NCBI GenBank assembly: GCA_963640855.1
Contig: CAVIAJ010000006.1
Location: 1-64,000 of the forward strand
DNA from: Methanarcanum sp963640855
Lineage (GTDB): Archaea; Thermoplasmatota; Thermoplasmata; Methanomassiliicoccales; Methanomethylophilaceae
Length of the DNA stretch: 64,000 bases
Direction: 5' to 3'
In this document: in pieces, positions 15,806 to 24,907 of the stretch
Numbering within the stretch: position 1 is the first letter of the stretch
Layout of the letters: each line of letters starts with the position of its first letter
Notes under the pieces: model-generated
Databases searched by the model: none
Seen by the model: only the letters and a program-made list of their open reading frames with translations
What the model was told of the DNA's origin: nothing
Made by a program: the position numbers and the translations under genes

Positions 15806-15913
15806 TTACTGTTTGCGCATTTTCTGTGCTTTCTTTCTTCTTCTCATTTTCTTCTTGCGCCATTTCCAACGCTGGTTACCGCGTTTCTTCCAGGCGCGTG
15901 AGCCTCTCTTCAT
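15806..15913 (-). CDS. rpl41e: Ribosomal protein L41e
   Basis: 35 residues, almost entirely basic. The C-terminal 21 residues (RWKWRKKKMRRRKKAQKMR) match the tiny single-helix large-subunit protein L41e, which is 24-25 residues in most species; about 12 extra basic residues precede it here. The ATG at 15911-15913 is supported by the ribosome binding site GAGGAG 5 nt upstream. An internal ATG in the Lys-rich tract would give an implausibly short product. It is encoded between tRNA-Arg and tRNA-Trp on the same strand and is probably cotranscribed with them. Confidence 0.8.
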   Translation of the reverse strand: MKRGSRAWKKRGNQRWKWRKKKMRRRKKAQKMRKQ

Positions 15914-15943
15914 GATGTCTCCTCTTTTTTAATGCAGATGCAT

Positions 15944-16021
15944 TGGCGGGCCGGTCGGGATTCGAACCCGAGGCGTCTGGCTTAGAAGGCCAGCGCTATA
16001 TCCTAGCTAAGCCACCGGCCC
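15944..16021 (-). tRNA. tRNA-Arg (anticodon TCT)
   Basis: Acceptor GGGCCGG/CCGGCCC with discriminator G and an apparently encoded CCA. The anticodon stem CTGGC/GCCAG encloses CTTCTAA, giving TCT. The T-arm is TCGGG-TTCGAAT-CCCGA. An upstream TTTAAATCATATAAGG fits its promoter. Confidence 0.94.
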
Positions 16022-16109
16022 GCTTGGCACTTCATAACCTTATATGATTTAAAGGTAATGTCGCACGCCAATCATCAGTTAATGTTTCCCGACAACACTG
16101 TTGCTGTAT

Positions 16110-16146
16110 AAAAAAGGAGTCGGTCCGGGGTTTTTCAGCCCCGGAC
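16110..16146 (-). terminator. Terminator of the 212-residue membrane protein gene
   Basis: An 8-bp GTCCGGGG/CCCCGGAC stem (16123-16146) is followed on the minus strand by CGACTCCTTTTTTATAC. This is a classic hairpin plus T-run 26 nt after the stop codon. Confidence 0.75.
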
Positions 16147-16172
16147 GTATAAAATTAAGGAAAAAATTACGG

Positions 16173-16811
16173 TCAAACCGACAGAAGAGCGAGAATAATT
16201 CCCTTATTGCTGTCGAGATAACTCTTCAGGAGATCGTACACGGAACCGTGTCCGGAATAGATCGAAATACCTTCCGCGATACAGATAATACCAATTACCA
16301 AAAGAATAGGCCATGTGTTGAACATCTTCGCAAAGAGCAACGTAAGTTCCTGAAGGAACATCAGCAGCAGATAGATAACTGCACCCGCAATGAATGCAAC
16401 TATTACTCTCGGCCATCCCTTCGAGAGTGCCTCGAGATTTCCGTCGAGATTGCCGAGGAAGAGATATACCGCAATCATAGCGAACAATGCGAAAATTACC
16501 GCAAACTTCACATCGCGGAACGGTCTCGACACCAATGCAAAACAGCATATTATGACAATAATCAACGTACTCAGATTGCCTTTCAGCGACGATGTGACGC
16601 AGAGAACCGCAGTAACGGCACCCAATATCACGCCCAAAGTCATCGTCAGTTTGTAATTCATACCGTCTTTATCTTTCAGATAGAAGTACACAATCGCCAA
16701 TGCGACAATACCGGCCAGGATAAGCGCTATCTCCGGCACATGGTAACTGTTAAGAGTCTCACTTAGAGAATTCCAATCGAATCCCGACGGTGAGGTTTCA
16801 CCTTCCGACAT
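16173..16811 (-). CDS. Multi-pass membrane protein of unknown function
   Basis: 212 residues. After a short polar N-terminus (about 25 residues), six hydrophobic helices follow in close order (for example IALILAGIVALAIVYFYL, TLIIVIICCFALV, FAVIFALFAMIAVYLFL, VIVAFIAGAVIYLLLMFL). No conserved charged motif, nucleotide-binding site or transporter signature stands out. It ends with its own terminator, and the next gene upstream is an amidohydrolase 26 nt away. I do not recognise the family. Confidence 0.75.
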   Translation of the reverse strand: MSEGETSPSGFDWNSLSETLNSYHVPEIALILAGIVALAIVYFYLKDKDGMNYKLTMTLGVILGAVTAVLCVTSSLKGNLSTLIIVIICCFALVSRPFRDVKFAVIFALFAMIAVYLFLGNLDGNLEALSKGWPRVIVAFIAGAVIYLLLMFLQELTLLFAKMFNTWPILLVIGIICIAEGISIYSGHGSVYDLLKSYLDSNKGIILALLSV

Positions 16812-16837
16812 ATTCCTCTTATCTCACTGATTGTATT

Positions 16838-17740
16838 TTAGGAGATTCCCAGAAGGCGCGCCATATTGCCGCCGAGAAGAGCGTTTTTTACGGAATCGTT
16901 TCCCCATTTGCCTTCTCTGATGATATCTAAGAAACGATACATGTTGGTGTGATCCTCATACAAAGGAAAATCAGTACCGAACACGACTCTGTCGGGATAT
17001 CTCGATGTGACTTCATCCAACCTCTTACCTATCATGGATACATCGGTCGGCACCCAACCCTGAAGTGCGGAACAGTCCGTGTACACATTCTCGTGGGTAT
17101 CCATAAGAGGAAACAGTTCACTGTAGAATTTACCGCCGAGATGTGCGATTATGATGTTCATTTTGGGATGTCTTTCGGTAACCTTCGCAAATGATACAGG
17201 ATGACAGCATTTTTCTTCCAGCGGAGGTAACGCCATACCTGCGTGTGTGGTAACAATCAATCCGTATTCTTCGACTCTGCTCCAAAACTCTTCGAATTTA
17301 TCGTCATCGGGATAGAATCCTGTTGCTGGGTAGACTTTCAGTCCTTTCGGATCGTATTTCGATACGAGTGTATCCAACATCCCGGCCGCATCTTTTCTGT
17401 TCGGATCGATTCCTATGAACGGTATGAATCTGTCATCGACGGAACAACGCTGGAACATCCACTCCATGTACTCATAATTGGTCATACGGCCTTCGTTTAT
17501 GAGACCGAAATCCGTACCGAGAACAACCGCGTAATCCACTCCGTTGGCATCCATCATGCCTATCGGTTCGTCTATTCCCGTGTCGTAATCGGGAAACGGA
17601 AAATCCTCATCGAGTCTAAAATCCAAAATCCCGTCGAGACCCATATCTTTCAGTACACTCAGGGGCCCGAGATATTTCCTTACCGCTTCGTCGGGAAGAC
17701 AGCGTCTCTCCCACATGTGAACGTGTGCGTCTATCAGCAT
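16838..17740 (-). CDS. Metal-dependent amidohydrolase (ACMSD-like, amidohydrolase-2 family)
   Basis: 300 residues from ATG 17738-17740, where the sequence starts MLIDAHVHMW with the His-x-His metal motif at the first strand of the TIM barrel. Further family features are GLKVYPATGFYPDD, VTTHAG (third metal His), IIAHLGG and RVVFGTDFPLYEDH with the catalytic Asp. Members hydrolyse or decarboxylate small acids such as ACMS and resorcylates; the substrate is not deducible. It shares an 86-bp divergent region with the MarR gene. Its longer frame continues upstream of 17740 but without family similarity. Confidence 0.82.
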   Translation of the reverse strand: MLIDAHVHMWERRCLPDEAVRKYLGPLSVLKDMGLDGILDFRLDEDFPFPDYDTGIDEPIGMMDANGVDYAVVLGTDFGLINEGRMTNYEYMEWMFQRCSVDDRFIPFIGIDPNRKDAAGMLDTLVSKYDPKGLKVYPATGFYPDDDKFEEFWSRVEEYGLIVTTHAGMALPPLEEKCCHPVSFAKVTERHPKMNIIIAHLGGKFYSELFPLMDTHENVYTDCSALQGWVPTDVSMIGKRLDEVTSRYPDRVVFGTDFPLYEDHTNMYRFLDIIREGKWGNDSVKNALLGGNMARLLGIS

Positions 17741-17826
17741 CCGGATGCATAATCTCCGGTCTTCTTTATGACGGTTCCCGTCAAGTGATGGGTCAACCAT
17801 ATATATTCATCCACATTGGACGTTTC

Positions 17827-18258
17827 ATGGATGAGAAAAACGACATACACATCGGCCCCCGCGCGATGAAGTATTATGTGGACAGGCACCTGACGCCGGT
17901 TGCCGAATCGCTCGGACTGAAACCGACATACGGTCCGTTCCTCATGGCTGTTCTGGAAAACGAAGGACTTTCTATGAAAACAATGACCGAGACTCTGATT
18001 GTCGACAAAGCACTGACAACACGTGTCATCGGAACTCTGATTGGAAAAGGATTTGTCGAGGACAGGAACGCCGACAGCCGCGGATACAGCCTGTATCTTA
18101 CTCAAAAGGGCAGAGATGCTGCGGATAAACTGAAAAATGCCATGAAAGAGGTGTGGGGCGAACTCCTCGCCGACCTCACGGATGAAGAACGCGAATGTCT
18201 GAAAGTAATTCACTCGAAAATAGAAAAGAAACTCAGAGATGCGGTGAAACAGAGATGA
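17827..18258 (+). CDS. MarR-family transcriptional regulator of the adjacent ABC exporter
   Basis: 143 residues: an N-terminal dimerisation helix (AMKYYVDRHLTPVAESLGL), then the winged helix (GLSMKTMTETLIVDKALTTRVIGTLIGKGFVEDRNADSRGY with the wing Asp-x-Arg), and a C-terminal helix. MarR proteins are usually repressors released by small phenolic or drug-like ligands. The ATG at 17827 is 21-28 nt after ATATATAT (17799-17806), so the mRNA is leaderless. The stop overlaps the first ABC gene (ATGA), so regulator and exporter form one operon, which implies local autoregulation of drug or metabolite efflux. Confidence 0.9.
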   Translation: MDEKNDIHIGPRAMKYYVDRHLTPVAESLGLKPTYGPFLMAVLENEGLSMKTMTETLIVDKALTTRVIGTLIGKGFVEDRNADSRGYSLYLTQKGRDAADKLKNAMKEVWGELLADLTDEERECLKVIHSKIEKKLRDAVKQR

Positions 18259-19997
18259 TTATTAAATATTTCAGGAAGAAAGACTGGGGATTGGCCGTCT
18301 TCGTCCTTGCATTCGTTTGTGCTCAGGTGTACCTGGATCTTGAAATTCCCGGATATATGACGAGCATCACCCAAACAATAACCACCGGCGGTTCCGTAGA
18401 TTCCGTCATTGCCGACGGATCCAAGATGCTTGCCTGTGCATTCGGATCGTTATTTGCATCCATTATCTGCGGATTTATTGCGGCATATATCGCGGCAAGT
18501 CTTTCCGCCACACTCCGTAAGAAACAATTCGACAATGTTGAGAATTTTTCTCTCGAAGAAATCAACAGATTTTCCATATCGTCATTGGTAACACGTTCCA
18601 CCAATGATGTTACACAGGTGCAGATGGCTGTCGCAATGGGTATGCAGGTGATTGTGAAAGCGCCTATTCTTGCGGTGTGGGCTATCGGAAAAATCGCAGG
18701 CAAAAACACGGAATGGACCGTAATCACGGCGGCAGCTGTTCTTGCAGTCGTAATCTGTATCGGATGCATAATGATCTTCGTAGTACCGAAGTTCAAAAAG
18801 ATACAGTGGCTCAATGACGATCTCAACCGCATTATCAATGAGAATCTTTCCGGACTCCGCGTAGTCCGTGCATATAATGCGGAAAAATACCAGGAAGATA
18901 AATTCGACGGTGCCAACACCGAAATCACAGACACAAACGTCACGATTACACGTTCGCTGGCTTTCATGTCGCCTGTGATGAGCGCGGTAATGAGTTTTCT
19001 GTCGCTTGCCATCTACTGGGTGGGCGCACATATCATCGACAGAACCGAAGCAGCGGGAAAACTGACCGAGTTCTCCAATATGATCGTGTTCTCGTCGTAT
19101 TCGGTGCAGGTGATTATGGCATTCATTATGCTGATTATTATCTTCATGATTCTTCCGCGTGCAGCAGTCGCGGCAAGAAGGATAGAAGAAGTCATTGACA
19201 CCGAACCTACAATCAGAGACGGAGATTCCGAGAATAAACCGAATACGGAGGGAGAAATTTCATTTGAAAACGTATCCTTCGGATATCCCGGTTCCGGAGA
19301 TTATATTCTCAGAAATATATCGTTCACCGCAAAAAGGGGCGAAACAGTCGCCTTTATCGGTTCCACGGGAAGCGGAAAAACCACACTCATCAATCTTATT
19401 CCCCGTTTCTACGACGTAAGTGAAGGTTCCGTCAAAGTAGACGGTATCGATGTAAAAGATTACACTCTCACCGACCTCCGCAGAAAGATCGGATATGTGC
19501 CTCAGAAGGCCGTGATGTTCAATCAGAGTATCGAAGAGAACGTAAAATACGGCGATACTCACGACGAACGCACCGAAGACGATGTAAAACTCGCAGTTTC
19601 AATCGCACAGGGCAGTGAATTCGTCGAGAAAGGAGAAGGAGGATATGGAAGAATGATATCTGAAGGCGGTACAAACCTCTCCGGAGGACAGAAACAGCGT
19701 ATCGCAATCGCACGTGCCGTATGCAGAAAACCTGAAATTTACATCTTCGACGATTCGTTTTCCGCTCTCGACTACAGAACAGACCGTAAACTCCGCGATG
19801 CACTGAGAAATGAAACCGCAGACGCTACAAAACTCATCGTCGCACAGAGAATCGGTACGATTATGGATGCCGACAGAATCGTCGTACTCGACGAAGGAAA
19901 AGTTGCGGGTATCGGCACCCATGACGAACTTATGAAAACATGCGGCGTATACCGCGACATAGCATACTCACAGTTATCGGAGGAGGAGTTGAAATGA
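18255..19997 (+). CDS. ABC exporter half-transporter, subunit with a degenerate ATP site
   Basis: 580 residues: an N-terminal six-helix exporter domain (about 1-310) and a C-terminal nucleotide-binding domain. Walker A is GSTGSGKT (369-376) and the signature LSGGQ is at 475-479. The Walker B carboxylate is Asp (IFDDS, Asp500) instead of the catalytic Glu, and the switch His is Gln (VAQR, Gln531). Such substitutions mark the non-catalytic partner in heterodimeric exporters such as TM287/288 and BmrCD. It is coupled by 4-nt overlaps to the MarR gene before it and the second half-transporter after it. The substrate is probably a drug, lipid or peptide; it is not determinable. Confidence 0.92.
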   Translation: MIIKYFRKKDWGLAVFVLAFVCAQVYLDLEIPGYMTSITQTITTGGSVDSVIADGSKMLACAFGSLFASIICGFIAAYIAASLSATLRKKQFDNVENFSLEEINRFSISSLVTRSTNDVTQVQMAVAMGMQVIVKAPILAVWAIGKIAGKNTEWTVITAAAVLAVVICIGCIMIFVVPKFKKIQWLNDDLNRIINENLSGLRVVRAYNAEKYQEDKFDGANTEITDTNVTITRSLAFMSPVMSAVMSFLSLAIYWVGAHIIDRTEAAGKLTEFSNMIVFSSYSVQVIMAFIMLIIIFMILPRAAVAARRIEEVIDTEPTIRDGDSENKPNTEGEISFENVSFGYPGSGDYILRNISFTAKRGETVAFIGSTGSGKTTLINLIPRFYDVSEGSVKVDGIDVKDYTLTDLRRKIGYVPQKAVMFNQSIEENVKYGDTHDERTEDDVKLAVSIAQGSEFVEKGEGGYGRMISEGGTNLSGGQKQRIAIARAVCRKPEIYIFDDSFSALDYRTDRKLRDALRNETADATKLIVAQRIGTIMDADRIVVLDEGKVAGIGTHDELMKTCGVYRDIAYSQLSEEELK

Positions 19998-21787
19998 GGC
20001 CCCGTCACGACCCCAAAAAAGGGATGCCTGCAGAAAAGCCTAAGGACCTCGTCGGTTCGTGGAAGAGACTCTTCGATTATATGGGAAAATACCGGAAGTA
20101 TGTCGCAATCGCCGTAATATTTTCGATAGCGGGTACTGTCCTCAGTCTCCTCGGTCCGAATATCCTGAGAGATATGACCAACCTCATAACGAACAACATT
20201 ATGGGCGAAATTCCGCTTGGCGAAGTCGGAGAATACGGTATCAAAATGGTTGCCGTCTACGCCGCAAGTGCCGTACTTATGCTGGTACAGGGCGTAATAT
20301 TGGCAACGGTCACCCAAAAGACCGCAGGTAACCTCCGTACCGAAATTTCCAGGAAAATCAACCGTGTCCCGCTGAAGTTCTTTGATAAGACATCTTCCGG
20401 TGACGTGATGAGCCGTGTCACCAACGATGCGGATACTATGGGTCAGTCGATGAACCAGACCATAGGAGCATTGGTTTCGTCGGTGACGCTGTTCTTCGGT
20501 GCATTGATTATGATGACAATAACGGATTTTGCCATGATGATTACTGCCGTAGTATCGTCGCTCATCGGAATCGGTCTGATGATTGCCATCATGTCGAGAA
20601 CGCAGAAATATTTCGACAGGCAGCAGAACGATCTCGGACGTATGAACGGCCATATCGCGGAAACATACGGTGCACACAACATAGTCAAAGCATACAACGG
20701 AGAAAAACAGGCCACCGAGAAGTTCAATGAAATAAACGGAAGTCTCGCCAAGAGTGCATTCTTATCGCAGTCGCTCAGCGGTCTGATGATGCCTCTGATG
20801 AATTTCATCGGTAACTTCGGTTATGTTGCCGTATGTGTCGTGGGTGCGGTACTCGTCATCAACGGACAGACGGACATAGGAACCATCGTGGCATTCATGA
20901 TTTATGTAAGGTTGTTTACACAGCCTCTGTCTCAGATGTCACAGGCGTTCACCGGTATGCAGTCTGTCGCCGCAGGTTCCGAACGTGTCTTCGAATTCCT
21001 CGATGCGGAAGAACTCAGTGATGAGTCTTCACTGACTCAGCGTATTTCCGCAAAAGGAAGGGTGGACTTTGTTAACGTTCACTTCGGTTATTCGGAGGAT
21101 AACGAAATCATCCACGGATTCTCGGCTTCCGTCGAACCCGGACAGAAAGTCGCTATCGTAGGACCTACTGGAGCAGGTAAAACTACAATGGTCAATCTGC
21201 TGATGAAATTCTACGATGTCAACAGCGGAGACATTCTCCTTGACGGAGTATCCGTGAAAGATATTCCCAGAGAGAACGTACATGAGCAGTTCTGTATGGT
21301 ATTACAGGATACGTGGCTCTTCGAAGGTACAATCAAAGAAAACATTGTCTACTGCAGAGAAGGGATATCGGATGAAGAAGTGAAAGAAGCATGCAAAGCC
21401 GTGGGAATCGATCACTTCATATCCACTCTTCCCGACGGTTACGATACAGTACTCGGAAGCACCGCAACACTTTCGGCAGGTCAGAAACAGCAGCTGACAA
21501 TCGCACGTGCGATGATCGATAAATCGCCGTTACTCATATTGGACGAAGCAACGAGTTCCGTCGATACGAGAACGGAGAAAATCATACAGGCTGCGATGGA
21601 CCGTCTTTCCGAGAACAGAACATCGTTCGTCATCGCCCACCGTCTTTCGACGATTAAGAACTCCGACCTCATCCTTGTAATGAATGAAGGTTCCATCATC
21701 GAACAGGGTACGCACGAAGAGCTCCTTGCAAAGGGAGGATTCTACGAAAAACTGTACAACAGTCAGTTCGAAGACACCTGCGAATAA
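19994..21787 (+). CDS. ABC exporter half-transporter, catalytic partner
   Basis: 597 residues with an N-terminal polar extension (about 35), a six-helix exporter domain and a nucleotide-binding domain. Walker A reads GPTGAGKT, Walker B keeps the catalytic Glu (LLILDEATSSVD, Glu518) and the switch His is present (IAHRLSTI, His549). The signature is LSAGQ (493-497) rather than LSGGQ; it would face the degenerate site of the partner subunit, the usual asymmetry of heterodimeric exporters. It starts inside the stop of the preceding gene and ends with a terminator 8 nt later, so the operon is marR plus two ABC genes. Confidence 0.92.
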   Translation: MRPRHDPKKGMPAEKPKDLVGSWKRLFDYMGKYRKYVAIAVIFSIAGTVLSLLGPNILRDMTNLITNNIMGEIPLGEVGEYGIKMVAVYAASAVLMLVQGVILATVTQKTAGNLRTEISRKINRVPLKFFDKTSSGDVMSRVTNDADTMGQSMNQTIGALVSSVTLFFGALIMMTITDFAMMITAVVSSLIGIGLMIAIMSRTQKYFDRQQNDLGRMNGHIAETYGAHNIVKAYNGEKQATEKFNEINGSLAKSAFLSQSLSGLMMPLMNFIGNFGYVAVCVVGAVLVINGQTDIGTIVAFMIYVRLFTQPLSQMSQAFTGMQSVAAGSERVFEFLDAEELSDESSLTQRISAKGRVDFVNVHFGYSEDNEIIHGFSASVEPGQKVAIVGPTGAGKTTMVNLLMKFYDVNSGDILLDGVSVKDIPRENVHEQFCMVLQDTWLFEGTIKENIVYCREGISDEEVKEACKAVGIDHFISTLPDGYDTVLGSTATLSAGQKQQLTIARAMIDKSPLLILDEATSSVDTRTEKIIQAAMDRLSENRTSFVIAHRLSTIKNSDLILVMNEGSIIEQGTHEELLAKGGFYEKLYNSQFEDTCE

Positions 21788-21795
21788 ATCATACA

Positions 21796-21814
21796 GCCCC
21801 TCCGAAAGAGGGGC
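21796..21814 (+). terminator. Terminator of the marR-ABC operon
   Basis: Seven-bp stem GCCCCTC/GAGGGGC with the loop CGAAA, followed by ATTAAACTCCTTTTTAAATTTTTC. Confidence 0.8.
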
Positions 21815-21891
21815 ATTAAACTCCTTTTTAAATTTTTCACGCCCCTTATTTTAGCATTACCCTTATATTAAATAAAACAATACGAAATTCC

Positions 21892-23289
21892 ATGAGCGAT
21901 TTTAAAGCTTCAATCGATTCGTTCTTCAGAATCTCCGAGAGAGGTTCCACGATCGGTAACGAGCTGAAGGGAGGACTGATTACATTCCTCGCTATGGCTT
22001 ACATCCTGATCGTCAACCCGAACATCCTCGAAGCTGCTGCAGTCGGATATACAACGGAGCAGTTGTTCACCGCAACGGCGTTGGCAACAATCTTCGCATG
22101 TATTCTAATGGGCATCTACTCAAGATTCCCGGTTGCATTGGCGCCCGGTATGGGTCTCAACGCATTCCTGTCATACACAATCTGTCTGGCAATGGGATTC
22201 ACATTCGAGCAGGGTCTTTTGGTTGTTTTCATTTCAGGTATTCTGTTCCTCATTCTCACAGTCTCCGGCTGGAGGGAGAAGATTCTTGACGAGATTCCGG
22301 GTTCAATGAAACTCGCAATCTCCGCGGGTATCGGTTTTTTCATCGCGGTTGTCGGACTGTACAACGCAGGAATCATCACACACGATTCCGGCAGTGCACT
22401 CGCACTCGGTAAGATTTACGATCCCGGTGTACTGCTCTCGCTGTTCTGTATTGTTGTTACATTTGTTCTCTGGTTCCTCAAGAAATGGTACGCAGTCATC
22501 TTCGGACTCGTCGCAACATGGATTGTCGGAATCATTATGGGAAAAATGGATGTCACATCCGAACTCGTCAGCGAAGGAATCTTCCTTATCCCTTCATGGG
22601 ATCCGAGCAGCTTCGTCTCGACACCCGACATGGGACTCTTCGGAGCCGTCTTCACCAACTTCACAATGTTTGACGGAAGTCTTTGGCCCGCATTCATTGC
22701 AGGTGTCGTCTCACTCTTCGTTGTCGACATGTTCGACACCGCAGGTACTCTGATCGGTGTCGGAGGTGCGGCAGGCATGATTGATGAAAACGGTCACCTC
22801 AAAGACGGAAGCAAAGCACTCACGTGCGATGCGGTTGCAACAATCGCAGGTTCGATATGCGGAACTTCCACCACAACTTCGTTCATTGAGTCTACGACAG
22901 GTATCGATGCCGGTGCAAGGACAGGACTTATGTCCGTCACAGTCGGTGTTCTCTTCCTTGTCGCATTGTTCTTCTCCGGATTCTTCGGAACATTCACATC
23001 CGCATGTACCGTCGGTGCACTCGTACTCGTCGGTATCATGATGATTAAGAGTGTCAAAGGAATCGAGTGGGACGACCCCGTCACATGTGCGATGGCATTC
23101 ATGACCATCTTCATGATGGGACTTGCCGGCTCAATTACCGACGGTATCGCTTTCGGTGTATTCACATTTGTAATAGGAAAGATTGTCACCGGAAAGAGCA
23201 AAGAGATTACTGTTATCATCTGGGCTCTTGCTGTGATTTTCCTTATCTATTTCATATTGCAGAATATGATCAACAGCGGAATAATCTGA
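21892..23289 (+). CDS. NCS2-family purine permease (AzgA-like guanine/hypoxanthine type)
   Basis: 465 residues, 13-14 hydrophobic segments, a full-length AzgA-type NCS2 protein. Recognisable parts are NELKGGLITFLAMAYILIVNPNIL, APGMGLNAFLSY, the helix FVVDMFDTAGTLIGVGGAAG and GTSTTTSFIESTTGIDAGARTG, which in the family contains the substrate and proton-coupling residues. It imports adenine, guanine or hypoxanthine. The gene has its own TATA-like CTTATATTAAATA about 21-30 nt before the ATG and its own terminator. Purine synthesis genes (purF, purP) occur elsewhere in the window but not adjacent. Confidence 0.9.
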   Translation: MSDFKASIDSFFRISERGSTIGNELKGGLITFLAMAYILIVNPNILEAAAVGYTTEQLFTATALATIFACILMGIYSRFPVALAPGMGLNAFLSYTICLAMGFTFEQGLLVVFISGILFLILTVSGWREKILDEIPGSMKLAISAGIGFFIAVVGLYNAGIITHDSGSALALGKIYDPGVLLSLFCIVVTFVLWFLKKWYAVIFGLVATWIVGIIMGKMDVTSELVSEGIFLIPSWDPSSFVSTPDMGLFGAVFTNFTMFDGSLWPAFIAGVVSLFVVDMFDTAGTLIGVGGAAGMIDENGHLKDGSKALTCDAVATIAGSICGTSTTTSFIESTTGIDAGARTGLMSVTVGVLFLVALFFSGFFGTFTSACTVGALVLVGIMMIKSVKGIEWDDPVTCAMAFMTIFMMGLAGSITDGIAFGVFTFVIGKIVTGKSKEITVIIWALAVIFLIYFILQNMINSGII

Positions 23290-23298
23290 AATTTCTCA

Positions 23299-23327
23299 GG
23301 GGTTTCGGCCCCGTTCCATCCTTTTTT
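23299..23327 (+). terminator. Weak hairpin plus T-run after the purine permease gene
   Basis: A 4-bp GGGG/CCCC stem with the loop TTTCGG is followed by a run of six T at 23322-23327. The T-run is the stronger signal. The remaining gap to 23473 holds no visible gene. Confidence 0.5.
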
Positions 23328-23473
23328 CGGATATTTATCATCATCAATACCGATGATTCCCCCCCCCTGTTACGGTTCTTTTACGATTGTTAATGCGGAT
23401 GAGTGAATCGTCAAACGTGTTTAGTACAGAATTCAAAACATTAATATGAATCCTGATTATCGGTTCACTTATT

Positions 23474-24832
23474 ATGAGTGCAGAAAAGAACGTTTCGATA
23501 CTTCTGGGTAATCCGAAAGTGGCAATCCGCAGATTGGCATTGCCGCTGATTTTATCTTTATTGGTGTCGCAGATTAACGTTCTCGCGGACCGTGCATGGT
23601 GTTCCGGTTTGGGCGTGGATGCAATGGCTGCCATAGCCGTTGTCACCCCCATCTACATGACAATAGTGGGACTCGGAAGCGGTCTCGGAGTCGGAGCGTC
23701 TGCAGTCATATCAAGAATGATAGGTGCCGACAGAAAAGACAGTGCATGCGAAGCCGCATCACAGGCACTGTTATTCGGAATAGTATTCGCAGTAATTCTC
23801 ACACCCGTACTCCTGATTTCGCAGGGAACTATTCTTACGGTTCTCGGCGCAGGCGACGTAATCGATGCAGCCGAATCATATCTTGTGATTTATTCAATCT
23901 GTACAGTTATTATCCTGATTAACGGAGCAATCGGAGGTATCCTTAACGGACAGGGTGCGACTTCTCTTTCCACTGTAATGATGATTGTTATGGCGGTATC
24001 GAACATAGTTCTCGATCCCGTGCTCATCTACGGACTCAATATGGGCGTTCAGGGTGCCGCAATTGCAACGGTTATTGCCACCGTATTCTCACTCGTGTTG
24101 GGAATCTATTTCGTATTGGGCAGGAGAACATATCTCACCGTCGACCGCAGACATATGAAATACGACGGCGAACAGATGAAACTCGTCACCGTCGCCGCCG
24201 TGCCTCAGATGATCGAATATGCGATTATGTACACCATGAACGCAATACTGAACATCATCGTCATCAACACAGGCGGATCGGAAGGTCTTACGGTTTATTC
24301 CACGCCTGACAATCTCATCGATCTTATCGTAATTCCGGCAATGGCAATCGGTTCCGCATTGGTACCTGTCGCATCTTCCGCCTTCGGTCAGAAAGATATC
24401 AAAAGAATGAAAGATTCTTTCCGTTACGCATTGATACTTTCGATATCCTGTGTCATATGTCTTGCATTATTGGCCGAAATATTCTCGGAACAAGCACTGT
24501 TCATCTTCACATACTCCGGAGAAATGGAATCGTTAAGGCCTACGATGATTCACGCACTGAGAATTATGTGTCTCTATTCCGCATTGTTTGCATTCACGCC
24601 CATCTGTTCGGGATATCTTCAGGCAATGGGCCGTCCGAATTACTCTGTATTCTGTGCGATTTGGAGAAACCTTGCATTGATTGTATCGTTCATTACATTG
24701 GCATCATTCATGAACATGGACGGAATCTTCTGGGGACTTGTCCTCGGACACTCAATCGGTGCAGTCACCATCCTGTGTGTTGCACTGCTCACACAGAGTA
24801 AGGTGAAAGCCAAGATTGCATCCGAAACATGA
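23474..24832 (+). CDS. MATE-family multidrug/Na+ antiporter
   Basis: 452 residues and 12 hydrophobic helices in two six-helix halves. The start (NPKVAIRRLALPLILSLLVSQINVLADRAWCSGLG) and the segments VGLGSGLGVGASAVISRMIGA, LNGQGATSLSTV and LQAMGRPNYS are MATE hallmarks. These proteins expel cationic compounds in exchange for Na+ or H+. The gene appears to stand alone, 76 nt ahead of the CDF gene, which has its own promoter. Confidence 0.9.
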   Translation: MSAEKNVSILLGNPKVAIRRLALPLILSLLVSQINVLADRAWCSGLGVDAMAAIAVVTPIYMTIVGLGSGLGVGASAVISRMIGADRKDSACEAASQALLFGIVFAVILTPVLLISQGTILTVLGAGDVIDAAESYLVIYSICTVIILINGAIGGILNGQGATSLSTVMMIVMAVSNIVLDPVLIYGLNMGVQGAAIATVIATVFSLVLGIYFVLGRRTYLTVDRRHMKYDGEQMKLVTVAAVPQMIEYAIMYTMNAILNIIVINTGGSEGLTVYSTPDNLIDLIVIPAMAIGSALVPVASSAFGQKDIKRMKDSFRYALILSISCVICLALLAEIFSEQALFIFTYSGEMESLRPTMIHALRIMCLYSALFAFTPICSGYLQAMGRPNYSVFCAIWRNLALIVSFITLASFMNMDGIFWGLVLGHSIGAVTILCVALLTQSKVKAKIASET

Positions 24833-24907
24833 GGAAATCCTAAAGAAACGGGTATTTTTGACGTTTTTGCAAATAACCTATATACCGAGCATGTTTTGCT
24901 ATTTTGT

